From: an uncultured Collinsella sp.
GTDB lineage: Bacteria > Actinomycetota > Coriobacteriia > Coriobacteriales > Coriobacteriaceae
Reading direction: 5' to 3'
Assembly: GCA_900757595.1 (NCBI GenBank)
Contig: CAAEOL010000029.1
Span: 1-16,808 of the forward strand
Length of the DNA: 16,808 bases
Part shown: positions 13,154-16,808 of the stretch, piece after piece
How positions within the stretch are numbered: the first letter of the stretch is position 1
Layout: the number at the start of each line of letters is the position of its first letter
Translations under genes and position numbers: made by a program
The notes under the pieces: model-generated
Told to the model about the DNA's origin: nothing
The model's database searches: none
The model's input: only the letters and a program-made list of their open reading frames with translations

Positions 13154-14341
13154 ATGGCCGAGCTCCAAGAACTCCGTCGCTACCGCCGCGACTTGCACAG
13201 GATCCCGGAGCTCGACTTCGATCTTCCGCAGACGATCGCCTATATCGAGGGCGTGTTGGCACCGCTCACCTGCGATGTGACCCATCCGTGCCCCGGCTGC
13301 GTCTGCGCTTTCTTCGACGCTGGCGTTGGCGCCGCGCATGCCACGGCGATTCGCGCCGATATGGATGCGCTGCCCATTGCCGAGGCAACGGGGGCAGCGT
13401 TCGCTTCGACCCATCCCGGCAAGATGCATGCTTGCGGGCACGATGGACACATGGCCATGGCGCTTTCGGCGGCAACCTTTGTCGACCGTACGATCCGTGA
13501 GCAGCCGGGCGCCATTAAGCGCAATGTGCTCTTTGTGTTTCAGCCGGCCGAGGAGACGACTGGTGGTGCCAAGACGGTGTGCGGGAGCGGCGTGTTCGAG
13601 CGCTACGGGGTGGATCGCATCTTCGGCTTCCACGTGTGGCCCGATCTGCCCGCCGGCACGTTGGCGAGCTGCTCCGGTCCGTTGCTGGCGCGTTCGAGTG
13701 AGACACACATTCATATCCATGGCACGAGCATCCATATCGCTAAGACCTATGGCGTTCCGGTCGAGGAGTCGCACGATGCGGCGCTGGCGGCTGCCAAGTT
13801 CTTGGTTTCCGAGCGCGAGCTCATGGACGAGTTGGGTGTCGACGAGCCCTGCATTGGTAAGTTCGGCCTGCTGCAGGCCGGCACCGTCTGCAATGCGGTG
13901 GCGGGGGAGGCCCATGTTGCCGGCAGCCTACGTGTGTTTACGGACGACATGTTCGACCGCGCGCGCGAGGGCGTGCGCCGCGTGCTGGACGATGCCTGCG
14001 TCGCAACGGGCTGCACATATGACCTCGATTTTGCCGAGGGCTATCCGCCGGTCGATAACGATCCCGAGCTGTTCGCCCACATTGCGCCTGTCTTGTCCGA
14101 GCTGCAACTCGTGGATGAGCCTTTGCTGATTGCCGAGGACTTCGCTTTCTATCAGCGCCATCTGCCAGGCGTGTTCTTCCTCCTGGGTACGGGCGTGCCG
14201 GAGGGACAAGATAATCCGATCGATTCGGATGGCTGTCCCGCCTATGCCACGAGCGCTCTGCATACCGATAGCATGCTCTTCGACGAGGAAATCCTTCTCA
14301 AAGGCCTCGATGTCTACAAACGATTGCTTGGCTTGGAGTGA
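13154..14341 (+). CDS. M20 family metallo-amidohydrolase, likely N-acetyldiaminopimelate deacetylase
   Basis: This 395-aa protein is an M20D-type zinc amidohydrolase. Metal-site residues are visible: Cys94, His96 and His99 in HACGHDGHMAM, the catalytic/ligand pair Glu133-Glu134 in QPAEETTGGAK, His160 in GFHVWPDLP and C-terminal His370 in TSALHTDS. The family includes N-acetyl-diaminopimelate deacetylase, hippurate hydrolase and IAA-amino acid hydrolase. The divergent operon encodes DapH, whose acetylated product needs exactly this deacetylation, so the DAP role is the best reading; it rests on context. ATG 13154 follows AAAGGA. It lies outside the riboswitch leader and so may not share lysine control. 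The next gene starts 2 nt after its stop. Confidence 0.88.
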   Translation: MAELQELRRYRRDLHRIPELDFDLPQTIAYIEGVLAPLTCDVTHPCPGCVCAFFDAGVGAAHATAIRADMDALPIAEATGAAFASTHPGKMHACGHDGHMAMALSAATFVDRTIREQPGAIKRNVLFVFQPAEETTGGAKTVCGSGVFERYGVDRIFGFHVWPDLPAGTLASCSGPLLARSSETHIHIHGTSIHIAKTYGVPVEESHDAALAAAKFLVSERELMDELGVDEPCIGKFGLLQAGTVCNAVAGEAHVAGSLRVFTDDMFDRAREGVRRVLDDACVATGCTYDLDFAEGYPPVDNDPELFAHIAPVLSELQLVDEPLLIAEDFAFYQRHLPGVFFLLGTGVPEGQDNPIDSDGCPAYATSALHTDSMLFDEEILLKGLDVYKRLLGLE

Positions 14342-14343
14342 CG

Positions 14344-14667
14344 ATGGAACGACGCCGACAGTCTGCCGTATATAGTCCGGGTGGATGCGGATGCGGTTTG
14401 CTGCTGCTTCCGGTCATCGCTGTGAGCATTGGCGTGATGTTTGTGTTTGCTGGGCTGGCTGCGGCGGCACTCGTACTGTTTATCACCGCCATCGGCGTGA
14501 CGGTCTGGCTGTGCCGTTCTCGCGAGCAGCGCCGCGCCGACGGTAAGACCAATGTCGGCTGGGTCGTCTTCCTGATCATTGCGTACCTATTGAGCATCAG
14601 CTACCTGGTGTTCTTTGTCCTAATGATGATCAGTGCCTTTACCGGGAAATCCGTCACGGTGGGTTGA
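14344..14667 (+). CDS. Small two-helix membrane protein, unknown function
   Basis: The product is 107 aa from ATG 14344. It has a short basic N-terminus (MERRRQ), a Gly/Cys motif (GGCGCG) and a first hydrophobic stretch from about 17 to 47. A charged loop (RSREQRRADGKTN) is followed by a second hydrophobic stretch from about 70 to 95. I do not recognise a family. It begins 2 nt after the M20 stop with GGAG in the end of that gene, so it is translationally coupled; GTG 14338, overlapping the stop, is an alternative start. Transport or a chaperone-like role cannot be deduced. Confidence 0.7.
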   Translation: MERRRQSAVYSPGGCGCGLLLLPVIAVSIGVMFVFAGLAAAALVLFITAIGVTVWLCRSREQRRADGKTNVGWVVFLIIAYLLSISYLVFFVLMMISAFTGKSVTVG

Positions 14668-14772
14668 TGCGCTGCCAGCAGACGGTCACGCAAAGTGCGT
14701 TTGCTCGGCGTCTGGATAGCTGCATTGGCCGTTTACCGCAACCTTAGCCCTCAGCTAATGAATTCAAGTTCA

Positions 14773-14826
14773 ATCCTTTCTACGATGTGCTGTGTGCCGG
14801 CACGGTAGCCGGATCGTAGGAAGGAT
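14773..14826 (+). promoter_or_regulatory. RBS-sequestering hairpin before the FxLYD gene
   Basis: Positions 14773-14786 (ATCCTTTCTACGAT) pair with 14813-14826 over 14 bp with one wobble. The right arm contains the Shine-Dalgarno AGGAAGGA (14818-14825), 6 nt before ATG 14832. The 26-nt interior includes the 10-bp palindrome GTGCCGGCAC. In this fold the RBS is fully paired, so translation would need the stem to open. Confidence 0.7.
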
Positions 14827-14831
14827 GAATA

Positions 14832-15275
14832 ATGGCAAAAGAGGGAAAGAAGCCGATCGGCAAGATTGTCCTAGGCGTCATCGTGGTGCTGGTTATCGTC
14901 GGTGCCGTGGGCTCCATGGGTGGCAATTCAACCGATTCGTCTGCGAGCGATTCGGCAAAATCTGCCGAGACGACACAGCAGGCTGAGGAGCAAAAAGAAC
15001 CGCAAGAACCGTATACCATTGCTGACGAGGCTGAAGACACCTCCAATCAGTTTGCCTATAAGATCACGGGCACGCTGACCAATAACACGGACAAGGAAAA
15101 GAGCTACATTCAGATTGAGTATGTTCTGTATGATGCCGATGGCAACCAGGTTGGAACGGCTCTTGCAAACACCAATCATCTGAAGGCGGGCGGCTCCTGG
15201 AAGTTCGAGGCGCTGGGTACGGTGTCTCCCGACCAGGTTGCTAGCTGGGAGCGTTCGGACGTAAGCGGTTTCTAG
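14832..15275 (+). CDS. Membrane-anchored FxLYD domain-containing protein
   Basis: The product is 147 aa. A basic N-terminus (MAKEGKKPIGK) precedes one hydrophobic helix (about 12-29), which would act as a signal anchor. A Ser/Thr/Glu/Gln-rich linker (about 31-60) leads to an extracytoplasmic beta-sandwich-like domain with the FxLYD-type motif (IEYVLYDADGNQVGTALANTNHL) near 98-120 and SWKFEA. FxLYD domains occur in secreted or surface proteins of Gram-positive bacteria; their function is not established. ATG 14832 has an excellent but hairpin-buried RBS. It lies just upstream of an HTH gene and a protein kinase gene. Confidence 0.82.
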   Translation: MAKEGKKPIGKIVLGVIVVLVIVGAVGSMGGNSTDSSASDSAKSAETTQQAEEQKEPQEPYTIADEAEDTSNQFAYKITGTLTNNTDKEKSYIQIEYVLYDADGNQVGTALANTNHLKAGGSWKFEALGTVSPDQVASWERSDVSGF

Positions 15276-15307
15276 CATGTTGCATGCACTGGGGGAGGTG
15301 AGGTCGT

Positions 15308-15730
15308 ATGCCCGATAAAAAGCTGACTGACGAGTTACTCAATGAGCTTCTCGACGCGCCAAACATCGATGGCTATATCAAGGAGCACGACTTTGCCACC
15401 CCGTCGCTTTCGGACTACCTGAAGCAACTGCTGCAGGAAAAGGGCTTGGAGCGCTCGCGCGTGGTTCGTATGGCCGATCTCAATGAGACCTTTGGCTATC
15501 AGATCTTTACCGGTGCGCGTCATCCGAGCCGCAATAAGGTGCTGCAGATTGCCTTTGCGATGGCGCTGACGCTCAAAGAGACTAACCGTGCGCTGACGGC
15601 TGCCGGGGTAAGCGTCCTTAACTGCAAGGACCGTCGCGATGCGATCATCATCTTCTGTATCGATCGCGGGTGCAGCCTCCAAAAGGTCAACGAGGAGCTG
15701 TATCGCTTTGGCGAGGAGACGGTGAGTTAG
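15308..15730 (+). CDS. XRE/Cro-like helix-turn-helix protein
   Basis: The product is 140 aa. An N-terminal helical lead (LTDELLNELLDAPNIDGYIKE) is followed by a Cro/C1-type HTH (about 36-95: SLSDYLKQLLQEKGLERSRVVRMADLNETFGYQIFTGARHPSRNKVLQIAFAM), then helices with ALTAAGVSVLN. HTH proteins of this form often sit beside Ser/Thr kinase genes in Gram-positive anaerobes, as here, which suggests a kinase-linked regulator or substrate. DNA targets are unknown. It starts at ATG 15308 after a strong GGGGGAGGTGAGG and is probably co-transcribed with the FxLYD gene (32-nt gap). Confidence 0.8.
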   Translation: MPDKKLTDELLNELLDAPNIDGYIKEHDFATPSLSDYLKQLLQEKGLERSRVVRMADLNETFGYQIFTGARHPSRNKVLQIAFAMALTLKETNRALTAAGVSVLNCKDRRDAIIIFCIDRGCSLQKVNEELYRFGEETVS

Positions 15731-15780
15731 CGGCTGATATCTGAGCCGGCGGAGCTGCCGAACAACGATGCAAACGAACG

Positions 15781-15810
15781 GGGCGCGGATGCCATGGGGT
15801 GTCTGCGCCC
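15781..15810 (+). other. 13-bp hairpin between the HTH and kinase genes
   Basis: GGGCGCGGATGCC (15781-15793) pairs with 15798-15810 over 13 positions including three wobbles, with an ATGG loop. No T-run follows. It may attenuate read-through into the kinase gene. TATGAT at 15816-15821 could be a -10 box giving a near-leaderless kinase mRNA. Confidence 0.4.
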
Positions 15811-15828
15811 TGCGCTATGATGGAGGCT

Positions 15829-16808
15829 ATGGATAATCAGACCCCAACATATTACGATGATGAGCTGACCGCAGCGCTTGCCGAGCACCTGGCGTCGCTC
15901 GATCGTGACGACAGCTATCGCGTGGAGCGTGTACTTAAGCGCTCGTCCGTTGAAACAACCGAGCTTGTGTACTTTGAAGGAACCGGCGGTGGTTCGCTCG
16001 GCCCCTTTGTCCGTAAACGCATCGATGCTTCGGCTCAAATCGGCGGGGCATACGAGCGTCTGTTTGCCGCTCAGCGGGCAGGCAGGCGTTTTGAGCACCT
16101 GCCCAGAATCGTCGATTGTCGTCGTGTGGGCGACGAGCTCAACGTGGTTATGGAATACATCGAAGGGGAGACGCTCGGGGCGCTGGTGTACCGTCTGGGA
16201 GCCACCCCCGATTATGCGCGTGAATTGTATCCTTCCCTATGCGATGCCGTGGGCGAGCTCCACACCGGTTTTGCAATAGCGGGGGAGACGTCGGCGCCGG
16301 TGATCCATCGCGACCTCAAGCCGTCGAATATCATCGTGACGGGTGCGAGCCGTACGCTCGATGAGGGCCTGACGTTTTCATCGCTGGTGATTATCGACTT
16401 GGGGATCGCGCGCGTATGGCGCGATGGCGCCGATGCCGACACCGTCAAGTTTGGCACGCGACCCTATGCCCCGCCCGAGCAGTATGGGTTTGGGCAGACG
16501 AGTGTGCGCAGCGACGTCTACGCACTTGGCGCCCTGTTGTTCTTCTGCTTGACGGGAGTCGACCCTAAACCGGGGCTCGACATGCGCGAGCAATGCGAGG
16601 CGCGTGGCATTCCCACTCCACTTGCCGATGTCATCTGCATGTCGATGGCGCTCGACCCGGCCAAGCGTTTTGCGAGTGCGGAGGCATTGGGACGGGCTAC
16701 GCGCGCGGCATACGATCTGAGTCGCCCCGTGCGGCCTCCTGCGCCTGCGCCTGTCCGTACTCCGGCCTCGGAGACGGTGTTGACGCCCCAAGGGCTCCAG
16801 AACCCCGC
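15829..16808 (+). CDS. Serine/threonine protein kinase (partial, runs off window end)
   Basis: 326 codons of a Hanks-type kinase are present before the window ends. Visible motifs are ATP-site Lys63 in FVRKRID, a candidate helix-C Glu76, the hinge VVMEYIEGETLG, the catalytic loop HRDLKPSN (160-167; Asp162, Lys164, Asn167), DLG in place of DFG (190-192), PPEQYG as the APE equivalent and SDVYALG. The glycine-rich loop is atypical: no GxGxxG is seen near the N-terminus. A Pro-rich stretch (300-310) follows the kinase domain, so a C-terminal sensor or FHA-like part probably lies beyond the window. In-frame ATGs at 15817, 15820 and 15829 make the start uncertain; none has a well-spaced SD. The neighbouring HTH gene is a plausible partner. 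Confidence 0.88.
   Translation, partial: MDNQTPTYYDDELTAALAEHLASLDRDDSYRVERVLKRSSVETTELVYFEGTGGGSLGPFVRKRIDASAQIGGAYERLFAAQRAGRRFEHLPRIVDCRRVGDELNVVMEYIEGETLGALVYRLGATPDYARELYPSLCDAVGELHTGFAIAGETSAPVIHRDLKPSNIIVTGASRTLDEGLTFSSLVIIDLGIARVWRDGADADTVKFGTRPYAPPEQYGFGQTSVRSDVYALGALLFFCLTGVDPKPGLDMREQCEARGIPTPLADVICMSMALDPAKRFASAEALGRATRAAYDLSRPVRPPAPAPVRTPASETVLTPQGLQNP

Noticed and set aside
14679..14714. Nested hairpin after the small membrane protein gene as terminator
   Set aside because: CAGACG/CGTCTG and ACGCA/TGCGT pair, but the stem is broken and there is no T-run.
1..16808. CRISPR array, tRNA, rRNA or insertion sequence
   Set aside because: No regularly spaced repeats, cloverleaf-like segments, rRNA sequence or transposase frames were seen.

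Overview
The window is GC-rich bacterial chromosome. Gene content and sequence flavour suggest an anaerobic gut actinobacterium of the Coriobacteriia, close to Collinsella. This is an inference; no rRNA or taxonomic marker is present. Most genes are core metabolism. The first ~1.7 kb is clearly more AT-rich, with different codon use, and looks acquired.

Layout. (1) 1-1727: an accessory island with a radical SAM enzyme of the cobalamin-binding-family type and tandem PqqD-like C-terminal modules, then a 36-codon ORF behind a strong ribosome binding site, closed by a strong terminator. This resembles a RiPP (modified peptide) locus, but the 5' end of the enzyme gene looks broken or cut by the window edge. 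(2) 1858-6291: glutamine-dependent NAD synthetase, a class I aminotransferase with a terminator hairpin just before its RBS, and L-lactate dehydrogenase. (3) 6357-8742: an Mbeg1-like alpha/beta hydrolase flanked by two REP-like palindromes, then an NdpA-type nucleoid-associated protein. (4) 8786-8971: no gene but dense RNA-like secondary structure, including a ~98-nt two-armed element capped by a UUCG hairpin. (5) 8973-12774, minus strand: a lysine/diaminopimelate operon, lysA-dapA (one fused reading frame), dapB, dapH, led by a lysine riboswitch at about 12846-13002. (6) 13154-14341, plus strand and divergent: an M20 amidohydrolase fitting N-acetyl-diaminopimelate deacetylase. (7) 14344-16808: a small membrane protein, an FxLYD lipid-distal domain protein whose RBS lies in a 14-bp hairpin, an XRE-type HTH protein and a Ser/Thr protein kinase that runs off the window.

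How the genes work together. DapA, DapB, DapH, an aminotransferase (perhaps the one at 3976), the M20 deacetylase and LysA make up the N-acetyl branch of diaminopimelate/lysine synthesis. Only the epimerase (dapF) and the aspartate-side steps are missing. The riboswitch would match this operon to free lysine. The most unusual items are the radical SAM/small-peptide pair, the LysA-DapA fusion with an intact internal RBS and start, the REP-like pair around the hydrolase, the structured element after the ndpA-like gene, and the RBS-occluding hairpin at 14773-14826.
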